NCBI RefSeq assembly: GCF_000264455.2
Contig: NC_017956.1
Location: forward strand, 124,001-188,000
DNA length: 64,000 nucleotides
Origin: Tistrella mobilis KA081020-065
GTDB lineage: Bacteria > Pseudomonadota > Alphaproteobacteria > Tistrellales > Tistrellaceae
Reading direction: 5' to 3'
Shown here: positions 42,621 through 51,994 of the stretch, piece after piece
Layout of the letters: every line of letters begins with the position of its first letter
How positions within the stretch are numbered: the first letter of the stretch is position 1
Notes under the pieces: model-generated
What the model was told of the DNA's origin: nothing
Databases searched by the model: none
What the model saw: the letters and a program-made list of their open reading frames with translations, nothing else
Translations under genes and position numbers: made by a program

Positions 42621-44297
42621 ATGTCTCTCAGCTTCAAGCGGTGGCTCGCCGCCGGGGTGGCCGCGGCCGCACTGGTGCCGGGCCTGGCGGCAGCGCAGAG
42701 CGCGCCGGTCGCCGAATGGCAGCTCGACACCATCATTCAGCCCTCGCCGTTCCGCGGTGTGCACGGTCTGGCGGTCGCCCCCGACGGCGAAGTGCTCGGC
42801 GGCAGCGTGGTCGGCCAGCAGATCATCGGCGTCGACCCGGTCAGCGGCAAGGCCCGGGTGATCGTCGACCGGCCCGCCGGCCAGGCCGACGATCTGGTGA
42901 TCGCGCCCGACGGCCGCATCGTCTGGACGGCTTTCCTGTCCGGCGAGGTCCGGGCCATCTCGGGCGATGCGCTTCAGGGCAAGGCGGCACCGGTGCAGGT
43001 GCTGGCGACGGGCCTTCCCGGCATCAACTCACTCGACTTCGATGACGGCGGCCGGCTCTACGCGACCCGGGTGTTCCTGGGCGATGCGCTATACGAGATC
43101 GACCCGACCGGGGCGACGCCGGCAAAGCAGCTCCTGGAAGGCATGGGCGGGCTCAACGGCTTCGAGATCCGCGGTCGCACGCTCACCGGACCGCTCTGGT
43201 TCAAGGGCAAGCTTGCCCGGGTGAACCTGGACGATCCGAAAGTCGAGGCCTTTGCCGAAGGCTTCAAGGTGCCGGCTGCGGCCAATCTGGAAGCCGATGG
43301 CAAGGTGGTGGCACTCGATACCGTCACGGGCGAGGTCAAGCGCGTCGACCCGATGACGGGCGCGGCCACCGTGATCACAAAGCTCAATCCGGCGCTCGAT
43401 AACCTCGCCATCGGCGAGGACGGCACGATCTATGTCTCGAACATGGCGGAGGGGGCGATCTTCCAGATCGACCCGAAGACCGGCGGGACGCATACGATCA
43501 TCAAGGGCGATCTGGCGGTGCCGGGCGGTCTGGTGGCCGTTCCCAAGGCCGGCGGCGGCTCGACACTGCACCTGGCCGATCTCTTCGCCTATCGCACCAT
43601 CGACGGGGCGACAGGCAAGGTGACCGACGTCGCGCGTGCCTATGCGAGCAATCTCGAAAACCCGATGAATGCCAATTACGACGGCGGCCGGATCCTGCTG
43701 ACCAGCTGGTTTGCGGGCGGGGTGCAGATGTTCGATCCCGCGACCGGTGCCGAGCTTGGCCATGTCAACAAGCTGGCCGCGCCCATGGATGCGCTGATGG
43801 CGGATGACGGCCATCTGCTGGTCCTGACCGCCGGCGGAACCATCCACAAGGCAGCGCTGGACGGCAGTGCGGCCCCGGCTGATCAGAAGCCGGTGGTGGA
43901 GCATCTGGTCATGCCGACCCGCATGATCTGGTCGGGGCCCGATCACAGATCGGTCTATGTGGCCGAAACCGGTGCCGGCCGGATTGTCGAAGTGCCGGTC
44001 GACGGTCAGGCGCTTCGGGTCGTCGTGGGCGATCTGAAGGCCCCCGAGGGCCTTGCCCGCCTGCCCGATGGCCGACTGGTGACCGTGGAAACCGGCACGG
44101 GGCAGGTGCTGGCCTTCGATCCTGAAACGGCGAAGGGCGAACTGATTTCGACCGGCCTCAAGGGCCGGGTCGGGCTGGAAGGGACCGCCGGCATGCCGCC
44201 GGCCTATATCCCGACCGGGATCGCGGTGGATGATGCCGGCCGCATCTGGGTGGCGGGCGACCGCGACGGCAGCCTGATGCGCCTCAGCCCGCGCTGA
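42621..44297 (+). CDS. Periplasmic SMP-30/NHL-type beta-propeller protein
   Basis: A 558-residue exported protein: signal peptide about 1-26 (ending AAAQS), then roughly ten propeller-blade repeats. Each carries a PDG or DDG turn (for example GLAVAPDGEV, LVIAPDGRIV, LAIGEDGTIY, LARLPDGRLV, IAVDDAGRIW). Length suggests two propellers or one large one. Relatives include gluconolactonases and strictosidine-synthase-like proteins, but I do not see enough to assign an activity. Convergent with yciB. Confidence 0.8.
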   Translation: MSLSFKRWLAAGVAAAALVPGLAAAQSAPVAEWQLDTIIQPSPFRGVHGLAVAPDGEVLGGSVVGQQIIGVDPVSGKARVIVDRPAGQADDLVIAPDGRIVWTAFLSGEVRAISGDALQGKAAPVQVLATGLPGINSLDFDDGGRLYATRVFLGDALYEIDPTGATPAKQLLEGMGGLNGFEIRGRTLTGPLWFKGKLARVNLDDPKVEAFAEGFKVPAAANLEADGKVVALDTVTGEVKRVDPMTGAATVITKLNPALDNLAIGEDGTIYVSNMAEGAIFQIDPKTGGTHTIIKGDLAVPGGLVAVPKAGGGSTLHLADLFAYRTIDGATGKVTDVARAYASNLENPMNANYDGGRILLTSWFAGGVQMFDPATGAELGHVNKLAAPMDALMADDGHLLVLTAGGTIHKAALDGSAAPADQKPVVEHLVMPTRMIWSGPDHRSVYVAETGAGRIVEVPVDGQALRVVVGDLKAPEGLARLPDGRLVTVETGTGQVLAFDPETAKGELISTGLKGRVGLEGTAGMPPAYIPTGIAVDDAGRIWVAGDRDGSLMRLSPR

Positions 44298-44309
44298 GCG
44301 GCAAGAAAC

Positions 44310-44936
44310 TCACCCCTGGCCGCCGGTGTCGCCACCGGTGGCCAGGGTGTGACGCTGGATCAGCGGCACCTGCGAGATGCTGAACAGCAGCGTCAGCGGC
44401 ATGATGCCGAACAGCTTGAAGCCGACCCAGAAATCGGTGGAGAAATTCCGCCAGACCACCTCGTTGATCACCGCCAGCAGCAGGAAGAACAGGCCCCAGT
44501 TGCGGGTGATCTTCAGCCAGCCCTGATGGTCCAGAAGGAAGGCCCAACCGACCAGCGGCTTGAGCAGCGGCCGCCCGAGCGCCAGACCGCCCAGCAGGAT
44601 GACACCGAACAGCGTGTTGACCACGGTCGGCTTGATCTTGATGAACAGCTCGTCGTCGAAGATCAGCGCCAGCCCGCCGAAGCCCAGCACGAACACGCCC
44701 GAGACCAGCGGCAGGATCGGCACCCGCCGCTCGCGCACCCACGAGACGGTGAGCGCAATGGCGGTAGCAGCCATCCAGCCGGCGGTGCCGGTCATCAGGC
44801 CGAATTTCGCATTCAGCACGAAGAACACCACCAGCGGCCCGGCTTCGAGCGCCAGACGCATCAAGCCGGTGCCGGCATCGGCCGGGCGTTGCTCCGTGGG
44901 GCGGGCTTCGATGCCCTCGTTCGGCTTGTCGGTCAT
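44310..44936 (-). CDS. yciB: Septation-related inner-membrane protein YciB
   Basis: Intracellular septation protein A family (IspZ), 208 residues with five or six hydrophobic segments. GPLVVFFVLNAKFGLMTGT (about 33-51), KPTVVNTLFGVILLGGL and the WRNFSTDFWVGFKLFG stretch are diagnostic. Homologues influence envelope width and division. The protein starts 4 bases after the ftsY stop and is last in the dapF-mtaB-ftsY-yciB unit. Its last codons form part of a hairpin. Confidence 0.92.
   Translation of the reverse strand: MTDKPNEGIEARPTEQRPADAGTGLMRLALEAGPLVVFFVLNAKFGLMTGTAGWMAATAIALTVSWVRERRVPILPLVSGVFVLGFGGLALIFDDELFIKIKPTVVNTLFGVILLGGLALGRPLLKPLVGWAFLLDHQGWLKITRNWGLFFLLLAVINEVVWRNFSTDFWVGFKLFGIMPLTLLFSISQVPLIQRHTLATGGDTGGQG
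44314..44347. terminator. Hairpin between yciB and the propeller gene, partly coding
   Basis: A 15-bp stem with one mismatch (44314-44328 with 44333-44347), 4-base loop. It contains the last codons of yciB and lies just beyond the convergent propeller stop, so it may terminate the plus-strand gene. Confidence 0.5.
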
Positions 44937-44940
44937 CGGG

Positions 44941-45885
44941 TCAGGTCTCCAGTCCGACGAGGGCGCGGGCGAAGGCCCGGGCCTCGAAGGGCTTCAGGTC
45001 ATCAATGCCTTCTCCGACGCCCACCGCATGGACCGGCAGGCCGAAGCGGTCTGCCAGCGCCACCAGCACGCCGCCCTTGGCGGTTCCGTCCAGCTTGGTC
45101 AGCACCAGGCCGGTCAGGGGCACCATCGACTTGAAGGTTTCCACCTGATTGATCGCGTTCTGGCCGGTGGTCGCATCCAGCGCCAGCACGATCTCGTGCG
45201 GTGCCTCGGGGTCGACCTTGCCGATCACGCGGACGATCTTCTGCAACTCGGCCATCAGCCCGGCCTTATTGTGCAGCCGGCCGGCGGTGTCGATGAACAC
45301 CAGATCCATGCCGTCTCGGCGGCCGCGCTCTACCGCGTCGAAGGCGAGGCCCGCCGCATCGGCGCCGGTTTCACGCTTCAGCACCGGCACGCCGGCGCGC
45401 TGACCCCAGACTTCCAGCTGTTCCACGGCAGCCGCACGGAAGGTGTCGCCGGCGGCAAGCAGCACCCTGCGGCGCTGGGCGACGGCGGCGGACGAGAGCT
45501 TGCCGAGCGTGGTGGTCTTGCCCGTGCCGTTGACGCCCACCATGACCACGACCCGCGGGCCCGAGGCGGCCGGGGCGAAGTTCAGCGGCTGCGCCACCGG
45601 CTCCAGGATCTTGGCGATCTCGTCCGCCAGCAGAGCCTTGATCTCGTCCAGCCCCAGATCCTGACCATAGCGGCCCTTGGCAAGGCCGGCGGTGACCTTC
45701 GCCGCCGTCGCCGGGCCCAGATCTGCCTGGATCAGCAGCTCTTCCAGCTCTTCCAGCGTCTCGGCGTCGAGCTTGCGCTTGGTGAAGATGCCGACCAGAC
45801 CGTCGCCGATGCGGCTGCTGGTCTTCTTCAGCCCGGCCCGAAGGCGGGACAGCCAGCCGCCTTTGCTCGTCTGCTCCTCGCTCAA
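44941..45885 (-). CDS. ftsY: Signal recognition particle receptor FtsY
   Basis: GTPase that docks SRP-ribosome complexes at the membrane. The 314-residue protein has the short N-terminal region typical of alphaproteobacteria, the helical N domain (about 25-95) and the G domain with VVMVGVNGTGKTTTLGKL (about 106-123), DTFRAAA, VFIDTAGR and LTKLDGTAKGG. ATG 45885 overlaps the mtaB stop by 4 bases. Confidence 0.96.
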   Translation of the reverse strand: MSEEQTSKGGWLSRLRAGLKKTSSRIGDGLVGIFTKRKLDAETLEELEELLIQADLGPATAAKVTAGLAKGRYGQDLGLDEIKALLADEIAKILEPVAQPLNFAPAASGPRVVVMVGVNGTGKTTTLGKLSSAAVAQRRRVLLAAGDTFRAAAVEQLEVWGQRAGVPVLKRETGADAAGLAFDAVERGRRDGMDLVFIDTAGRLHNKAGLMAELQKIVRVIGKVDPEAPHEIVLALDATTGQNAINQVETFKSMVPLTGLVLTKLDGTAKGGVLVALADRFGLPVHAVGVGEGIDDLKPFEARAFARALVGLET

Positions 45886-47300
45886 GCGGTCGCCCTCCCT
45901 GCGGCGTCGATACGGGGGTGGTCATGGGTGCGGCTGTGGTCGGCCGCATGATGCGGCAGGATCACGCCCGCCAGGGTTTCGTCGTCGGCTGCGGTGATCC
46001 GGGCGGTCACGATCCCCCCGACCAACGCCGGATCGACCGGTGTCGCCAGACGCACGAGGGCGAAACCTTCGCTGCGGCCGGTATCCGGGGTCTCGAGCAG
46101 GACCGGCAGCTCGGCGCCGATCTGGGTCTTGAGCCAGCCGCGAAGCCCGGCAGCGCCGGCCTCACGCAGGGCCCGCGCCCGTTCGCGGCGCACGGCTACC
46201 GGCACCTGGGGCATGCGCGCGGCCGGGGTGCCGGTGCGGGCGGAATAGGGGAAGACGTGCAGATGCACCAGCCCCATCTCCTCCACCAGCTTCAGGCTGT
46301 TGGCGAACATCTCGTCGGTTTCGGTCGGGAAGCCGGCGATCAGGTCGGCGCCGAAGACGACATCGGGACGGATGCGGCGCACGGCCTCGGCGAAGGCGAT
46401 CGCCTGGGCCCGGTTGTGCCGGCGCTTCATCCGCTTCAGAACCATGTCGTCGCCGGCCTGGAGCGAGAGATGCAGATGCGGCATCAGCCGTGGCTCTTCC
46501 GCCAGCGCCTGCATCAGATCGGGGTCGATCTCGGCGGAATCGATCGAGGACAGCCGGAGCCTGGGCAGATCGGGCACCAGCTTCAGCACCCGGCGCACCA
46601 GATTGCCCAGGCTTGGGCGACCGGGCAGATCGGCGCCGTAAGAGGTGATGTCCACGCCGGTCAGCACGACCTCGGCATAGCCGCGGGCCGCCAGTTCGCG
46701 CACCTGGGCCACCACCTCGCCCAGGGGCACCGAGCGGCTGTTGCCGCGACCATAGGGAATGATGCAGAAGGTGCAGCGGTGGTCGCAGCCGTTCTGAACC
46801 TGTACGAAGGCCCGGGCACGGCCGTCCAGCCCCTCGACCAGATGGCCGGCGGTTTCACGCACCGCCATGATGTCGTCGACGAAGATCCGGGCGGGTTCGG
46901 TCGCGCCCACGAAATCCGGACCCGCCGCCGCGACCGGAGCCGACGGGGCGAGGCGATTGGGTGTGGTGGCGAGGGCGGCGGCGAAGCGGTCGGCCTTCAG
47001 CTTGTCCTCGTTGCCGAGGACGGCGTCGACTTCCGGCATATCCGCCCAGGCTTCGGGCCGGATCTGGGCCGCGCAGCCGGTGACGACGATGCGGGCCTCG
47101 GGATCCTCGCGCCGTGCCCGGCGGATGGCCTGGCGGGCCTGACGCTCCGCCTCTGCCGTGACCGCGCAGGTGTTGAACACGATCGTCCGCCCGTCCGACG
47201 CCCCGTCACGGGCATGGCCGCGCATCACCTCGCTCTCATAGGCATTGAGGCGACAGCCGAAGGTGATGATCCGCAGAGGATCGTCAGTCTGGTCGGACAT
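45882..47300 (-). CDS. mtaB: tRNA N6-threonylcarbamoyladenosine methylthiotransferase MtaB
   Basis: Radical SAM enzyme adding a methylthio group to t6A37 of tRNA. The N-terminal UPF0004 domain starts with TFGCRLNAYESE and holds three cysteines (also NTCAVT and VTGCAAQ). The radical SAM loop NGCDHRCTFCIIPYGRG is near residues 170-186, and a TRAM-like C-terminal domain follows. The 472-residue length is slightly long. It lies between dapF (31 bases upstream) and ftsY (overlapping). Confidence 0.94.
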   Translation of the reverse strand: MSDQTDDPLRIITFGCRLNAYESEVMRGHARDGASDGRTIVFNTCAVTAEAERQARQAIRRARREDPEARIVVTGCAAQIRPEAWADMPEVDAVLGNEDKLKADRFAAALATTPNRLAPSAPVAAAGPDFVGATEPARIFVDDIMAVRETAGHLVEGLDGRARAFVQVQNGCDHRCTFCIIPYGRGNSRSVPLGEVVAQVRELAARGYAEVVLTGVDITSYGADLPGRPSLGNLVRRVLKLVPDLPRLRLSSIDSAEIDPDLMQALAEEPRLMPHLHLSLQAGDDMVLKRMKRRHNRAQAIAFAEAVRRIRPDVVFGADLIAGFPTETDEMFANSLKLVEEMGLVHLHVFPYSARTGTPAARMPQVPVAVRRERARALREAGAAGLRGWLKTQIGAELPVLLETPDTGRSEGFALVRLATPVDPALVGGIVTARITAADDETLAGVILPHHAADHSRTHDHPRIDAAGRATA

Positions 47301-47331
47301 GAGGGCGGAAAACCGGATGAGGAAGCGAAGG

Positions 47332-48204
47332 TCAGGCGAGCAGGGACGGGTGGAGCGTCCCCTCGAAACTGGTCGCGACCGGGCCCGACATCAAGACGCG
47401 ATCGTCTTCGGTCCAGGTGATGACCAGCGGGCCGCCGTCGAGCACGATCTCGACCGTGCGACCCGTGAGGCCGCGGCGGATGGCCGCGACGGCCGTGGCG
47501 CAGGCGCCGGTGCCGCAGGCGGCGGTGATGCCGGCGCCGCGCTCCCAGACCCGCATGCGCAGCCTGTCGGGGCCCAGAAGATGGGCGACTTCGACATTTG
47601 TGCGCTCAGGGAAGGTGGGATGACGCTCGATCATCGGCCCCCAGCGGGTGAGATCGATCGCCTCGGCATCGTCGACGAAAAAGACCGCATGCGGGTTGCC
47701 GACATTGACCGCCACCGGCAGCTTCAACGGCCCGACTTCCACGCCCTCCACGGCCAACGTGTCGGCGGGGGCCGCCAGCGGAATCTGCCGCCAGTCGAGC
47801 CGGGCGGGGCCCATGTCGACGGTGACCGTGCCAGCTTCGTGCTGCTCTGCATCGCGGCTTGCCCGGAGCAGGCCCGAGATCGTGGCGATGGTCGCGCGGC
47901 CGAGCCCGCTTTCGTCCATCAGCAGGGCCCCGACACAGCGGGTGGCGTTGCCGCAGGCACCGACCTCGCCACCATCGGCATTGTGGATGCGCATCACCGC
48001 ATCGGCACCGCCGGCGGCGATCGGGTCGTCGTCGGTCGGATCGATCAGAATGAACTGGTCACAGCCGACGCCGAGCCGCCGGTCCGAGATCCGGCGGATG
48101 GTCGCGTCATCGAGCACGAGGCCCCGGGCCGGGCCGCTCCGTCGGTCGATGATGACGAAGTCGTTGCCGAGCCCGTGCATCTTGAGGAACGGGATCCTGA
48201 TCAT
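47332..48204 (-). CDS. dapF: Diaminopimelate epimerase
   Basis: Converts L,L- to meso-diaminopimelate for lysine and peptidoglycan. The 290 residues contain both catalytic cysteines, in GACGNATRCVG (about 82-92) and ACGTGACA (about 231-238), and the start IRIPFLKMHGLGNDFVI. ATG 48204 is chosen over 48243 on that basis. First gene of the dapF-mtaB-ftsY-yciB unit. Confidence 0.95.
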   Translation of the reverse strand: MIRIPFLKMHGLGNDFVIIDRRSGPARGLVLDDATIRRISDRRLGVGCDQFILIDPTDDDPIAAGGADAVMRIHNADGGEVGACGNATRCVGALLMDESGLGRATIATISGLLRASRDAEQHEAGTVTVDMGPARLDWRQIPLAAPADTLAVEGVEVGPLKLPVAVNVGNPHAVFFVDDAEAIDLTRWGPMIERHPTFPERTNVEVAHLLGPDRLRMRVWERGAGITAACGTGACATAVAAIRRGLTGRTVEIVLDGGPLVITWTEDDRVLMSGPVATSFEGTLHPSLLA

Positions 48205-48281
48205 AGCTCCGATCTTATAGGCTTCGGCCCGGCTGCCGTCCAATCAATTCGCGGCCGTCACGGCAGGGTTGCAGGCGGCGA

Positions 48282-50357
48282 TCAGGCCGGAATTTCAGTC
48301 TGTTGACTGGTCAGAGGCGGGGCTGCCGCCGGTGCCTGCACCGGCAAGAGGCAGGTGATCCGCGCGCCGCCCCCCGGGGCATCGTCGATCCGGATCCGGC
48401 CGCCATGCAGCTCGATCAGGCTGCGGGCAAGCGGCAGACCGAGACCCACCCCGGCCTTGCGTTCGCCGCGGCGACGGCGCCAGAAGCGCTCGAAGACCTG
48501 TTCGCGCTCTTCCTCGGGGATGCCGGGGCCCTGGTCGGAAATGATCAACGCCACCATCGACGGGCCGCCTTCCGGATCCGCGGGGCGGGCTTCGGCTGCC
48601 ATGCGGATCCGGGTGTCGACGGGGGTGAATCGCAGCGCATTGCCGAGCAGGTTGTAGAGAGCCTGACGCAGGCGCAGGCCGTCGGCATCGATCGTGCCGC
48701 ACTCAGGCGGGCAGTCCAGATCGATCGACACCGAGGCGGCCTTGGCACGCTGGCGGGCGAGATCCGCTACCGACCGCAAAAGCTGGCAGACATCGACCGG
48801 ACGACGATTAAGGGTGACGTCACCGGCATCGATCGAGGCAAGGTCGATCATGTCGTTGATCAGCACCAGCAGATGTTCCGAGGCATGCACGATGTCTTCG
48901 GCATAGCCGCGCTGGCGCAGGTTCAGCGGCCCTGCCATTTCGCTGGCAAGAAGCTGGGCGAAGCCGATCACCGAATTCAACGGTGTGCGCAGTTCGTAGG
49001 AGACATGAGCGACGAATTCGGATTTGAGGCGATCGGCTTCGGCAAGTGCCGCGGCCCGGTCACGGAGGGCGCGCTGCACCCGGATGGTGTCGGTGACATC
49101 GGCAAGCGACACCAGTGCGGCCCCGTCCGGGAGCGGGGTGGCGGCAATGGAGAAGAAACGATCGCCGGCGAGTTCGAGCGTCATCTCGCCGCGGCGGCGT
49201 TCGACCAGAGCCTCGTCCACCACCTGCCGGACGAGATCCAGATCGTCGGCACGGGTGGCGAGGGGGCGCGCGGCATCCAGCAGCTGGCCGAGCGGCGTCT
49301 CGATCGAGACCTGATCGGGCCGTACTTCCAGCAATCGGGCGAAGGTCTGGTTGGCGAGGCCGAGCCGGCCATCGGACCGGAACACGGCCAGCCCTTCGGC
49401 CAGGGCATCGATGGTCGCGCGCTGCACGGCGATCAGGGTGTTGTAGGACCGCTCCAGCGCCAGCCGGTCGCTGACATCCTCGTAGATGTGGACCAGCCCG
49501 CCCTGGCGGTGGGGCGCGATGATGACATGGAGCGTGCGGCCGTCGGGCAGATGGACCAGTTCTTCCATCGGCGCAAACAGGCTGGTGTAGAGGGCCAGCC
49601 GGTCGCGTTTCCAGGCCGGAAAATTCACGACTTCCGGCAGGCGCCGGCTTTCTCGCAGACGTTCAAGCAGTTCGCCCTCACGTGGGCGCTGGTCCAGAAA
49701 GGCGGCATTCAGATGCCACAGCCGGGCAAAAGCCCCGTTCCAGAAGGTCAGGCGCATATCGGCGCCGAAGACCGCAATGCCGCTGGTGACGCTTTCGAAG
49801 GCTTCGATATAGCCGGCTTCCACCCGCTCCATCGCCGCTTCCGCTTCGGCGAGCGCCGTGGCGTCGAGAGCGAGGCCCACGGCAGGTCGGTCGGTTCCGG
49901 GCGGAATCTCCAGGATCTCGTATACCCGGCGCACGCCGTCGGTGACCACGGCGCGGCGTTCGCGCATCGGCAGACCGCGATCGCGGGCGGTGCGGGCCAG
50001 GGCGCGGGCTTGGGCGATCAGGGCACGGTTGGCGAATTCCGGTCGTTCATGCCCGTCATCGCCCAGTTGGAAGGCATCGAAAGCGGCGTTGTGGCCGCCG
50101 ATCGCGCCGCTGATGTCGCGCCACCAGACCGGCAGAGGCAGCGCGTCGAGCAGGGCCGTGGCGGCATCTGCCCGTGCCGAGGCGGTTTCGGCGGCGACGG
50201 CAGCAGCTTCATGGGCGCGGCGTTCGGCGGCAAGCTCACGCTCGGACGATTGCAGGCGATCGGCAACGGCTCGCCCACGCGCACGCAGCCTGATTGCGTA
50301 CACGGCGAGGCCGGCCGAAAGGGCCGTCATGACTGCGGCGACGACGATCGGATCCAT
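48282..50357 (-). CDS. PAS-domain sensor histidine kinase downstream of ahcY
   Basis: A 691-residue membrane kinase: one helix (about 5-23), an alanine-rich coiled coil (about 30-70), three PAS regions (about 70-165, 180-295, 310-425), HisKA with AHVSYELRTPLNSVIGF (His about 451), and HATPase_c with DQGPGIP and VGLGLPLARS. The VSYELRTP H-box resembles the DivL/PAS-kinase group, but here the histidine is present. Such kinases often sit beside ahcY in alphaproteobacteria; the signal and regulator are unknown. Confidence 0.87.
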   Translation of the reverse strand: MDPIVVAAVMTALSAGLAVYAIRLRARGRAVADRLQSSERELAAERRAHEAAAVAAETASARADAATALLDALPLPVWWRDISGAIGGHNAAFDAFQLGDDGHERPEFANRALIAQARALARTARDRGLPMRERRAVVTDGVRRVYEILEIPPGTDRPAVGLALDATALAEAEAAMERVEAGYIEAFESVTSGIAVFGADMRLTFWNGAFARLWHLNAAFLDQRPREGELLERLRESRRLPEVVNFPAWKRDRLALYTSLFAPMEELVHLPDGRTLHVIIAPHRQGGLVHIYEDVSDRLALERSYNTLIAVQRATIDALAEGLAVFRSDGRLGLANQTFARLLEVRPDQVSIETPLGQLLDAARPLATRADDLDLVRQVVDEALVERRRGEMTLELAGDRFFSIAATPLPDGAALVSLADVTDTIRVQRALRDRAAALAEADRLKSEFVAHVSYELRTPLNSVIGFAQLLASEMAGPLNLRQRGYAEDIVHASEHLLVLINDMIDLASIDAGDVTLNRRPVDVCQLLRSVADLARQRAKAASVSIDLDCPPECGTIDADGLRLRQALYNLLGNALRFTPVDTRIRMAAEARPADPEGGPSMVALIISDQGPGIPEEEREQVFERFWRRRRGERKAGVGLGLPLARSLIELHGGRIRIDDAPGGGARITCLLPVQAPAAAPPLTSQQTEIPA

Positions 50358-50496
50358 GACCTGAGTTTAGCAGTCATGGCCGGGGCCGCAATCACGACAC
50401 CGCAGGGATCGTGTCATTGGCCGTGAACGCAACGCCGCCGCCGGGCGGACCCGGCGGCGGCGCAACGGTGGTGCGATCCCACGAGATGGGCGGTAC

Positions 50497-51792
50497 TCAG
50501 TAGCGGTAGTATTCCGGCTTGAACGGGCCTTCCGCCGGCACGCCGATATACTGGGCCTGCTTGTCGCTGAGCCTGGTCAGCTTCACGCCCAGCTTGTCGA
50601 GATGCAGCGCCGCCACCTTCTCGTCCAGATGCTTGGGCAGGGTGTAGACCTTGCGCTCATAGGCCTGGGCGTTGTTCCAGAGTTCGATCTGGGCCAGGAC
50701 CTGATTGGTGAACGACGCGCTCATCACGAAGCTCGGATGGCCGGTGGCGCAGCCAAGGTTCACAAGGCGGCCCTTGGCAAGCAGGATCAGGCGCTTGCCG
50801 CCGGGCAGCGTGATCTCGTCGACCTGCGGCTTGATCTCGTTCCACTCGTAATTGTGCAGGGCCGAGACCTGAATTTCGCTGTCGAAGTGGCCGATATTGC
50901 AGACGATCGCCCGGTCCTTCATCTCACGCATATGGTCGAGCGTGATGATGTCGACATTGCCGGTGGCGGTGACGAAGATGTCGCCCTGCGGCGCCGCCTC
51001 ATCCATGGTCGTGACCTGATAGCCGTCCATGGCGGCCTGCAGGGCGCAGATCGGGTCGATCTCGGTGACCAGCACCCGGGCGCCCTGGCCGCGCAGTGCC
51101 TCGGCCGAGCCCTTGCCGACATCGCCATAGCCCGCCACCACGGCGACCTTGCCGGCCAGCATCACGTCGGTCGCGCGCTTGATGCCGTCGATCAGGCTTT
51201 CGCGGCAGCCATAGAGGTTGTCGAACTTCGACTTGGTGACGCTGTCGTTCACATTGATCGCCGGGCAGGCCAGCTTGCCGGTCTTGGCCATCTCGTAGAG
51301 GCGCAGCACGCCGGTGGTGGTCTCTTCCGAGATGCCGCGGACCTCGTTCATCAGCTCCGGATACTTCTGGTGCATGATGAGGGTCAGGTCGCCGCCGTCG
51401 TCCAGGATCATGTTCGGGGTCCAGCCATCGGGCCCCTTGATGGTCTGCTCGACGCACCACTCGTATTCCTCTTCGGTCTCACCCTTCCAGGCGAAGACCG
51501 GGATGCCGGCGGCGGCGATGCCGGCTGCCGCCTGATCCTGGGTCGAAAAGATGTTGCACGACGACCAGCGGACCTCGGCGCCCAGCGCGATCAGGGTTTC
51601 GATCAGCACGGCGGTCTGAATGGTCATGTGCAGGCAGCCGGCGATCCGCGCACCCGCCAGCGGCTTCGACGCGCCATATTCATCGCGCAGCGCCATCAGC
51701 CCCGGCATTTCGGTCTCGGCCAGCGAGATCTCCTTGCGGCCCCACTCGGCGAGGGCGATGTCCTTGACCTTGTAGTCCGTGAACGTGGTCAT
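50497..51792 (-). CDS. ahcY: Adenosylhomocysteinase
   Basis: Hydrolyses S-adenosylhomocysteine to adenosine and homocysteine, keeping the methyl cycle running. The 431-residue protein has the substrate regions [15 protein letters not shown] and [11 protein letters not shown], the NAD loop [12 protein letters not shown] and the C-terminal [11 protein letters not shown] 51792 is preceded by AGGAG; an in-frame ATG at 51852 is less likely. A 20-bp palindrome lies 97-116 bases upstream. Pathway partner of metX/metW. Confidence 0.96.
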   Translation of the reverse strand: MTTFTDYKVKDIALAEWGRKEISLAETEMPGLMALRDEYGASKPLAGARIAGCLHMTIQTAVLIETLIALGAEVRWSSCNIFSTQDQAAAGIAAAGIPVFAWKGETEEEYEWCVEQTIKGPDGWTPNMILDDGGDLTLIMHQKYPELMNEVRGISEETTTGVLRLYEMAKTGKLACPAINVNDSVTKSKFDNLYGCRESLIDGIKRATDVMLAGKVAVVAGYGDVGKGSAEALRGQGARVLVTEIDPICALQAAMDGYQVTTMDEAAPQGDIFVTATGNVDIITLDHMREMKDRAIVCNIGHFDSEIQVSALHNYEWNEIKPQVDEITLPGGKRLILLAKGRLVNLGCATGHPSFVMSASFTNQVLAQIELWNNAQAYERKVYTLPKHLDEKVAALHLDKLGVKLTRLSDKQAQYIGVPAEGPFKPEYYRY

Positions 51793-51888
51793 CGAGGGCG
51801 CTCCTGATGGGCATAGCGGCTTTGCCGGGAAACCGGCAGACGTCTCTCCCACTGGTTATAGCCCTGGCTGCCCTGATCGGGCAAGGGA

Positions 51889-51908
51889 ATATAAAGCTAT
51901 CTTTATAT
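51889..51908. promoter_or_regulatory. Palindromic operator upstream of ahcY
   Basis: ATATAAAG (51889-51896), CTAT, CTTTATAT (51901-51908): an 8-bp perfect inverted repeat, strikingly AT-rich in this GC-rich DNA. From memory, ATATAAAG/CTTTATAT palindromes precede methyl-cycle genes in proteobacteria and are bound by ArsR-family SAM/SAH-responsive regulators (SahR/SamR). Function is inferred. Confidence 0.6.
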
Positions 51909-51942
51909 GGTAATATGCCGCCGCATGCCGGGCCGGGCCATG

Positions 51943-51965
51943 AAAAAACCCGCCGGAACGGCGGG
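51943..51965 (-). terminator. Intrinsic terminator after ptsH
   Basis: On the minus strand CCCGCC, a 5-base loop and GGCGGG (51949-51965) are followed by six T's (51943-51948). It ends the PTS operon 29 bases beyond the ptsH stop and separates it from ahcY. Confidence 0.9.
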
Positions 51966-51994
51966 TCGGCAGGGCCGGATGCGCGGAAGACCGG

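Noticed and set aside
48303-50426. 707-codon plus-strand frame across the ahcY-adjacent kinase
   Set aside because: Antisense to a well-formed histidine kinase; repetitive shadow composition.
51793-51888. SAH riboswitch before ahcY
   Set aside because: The leader does not show the recognisable SAH-aptamer core; the palindrome at 51889-51908 explains regulation better.
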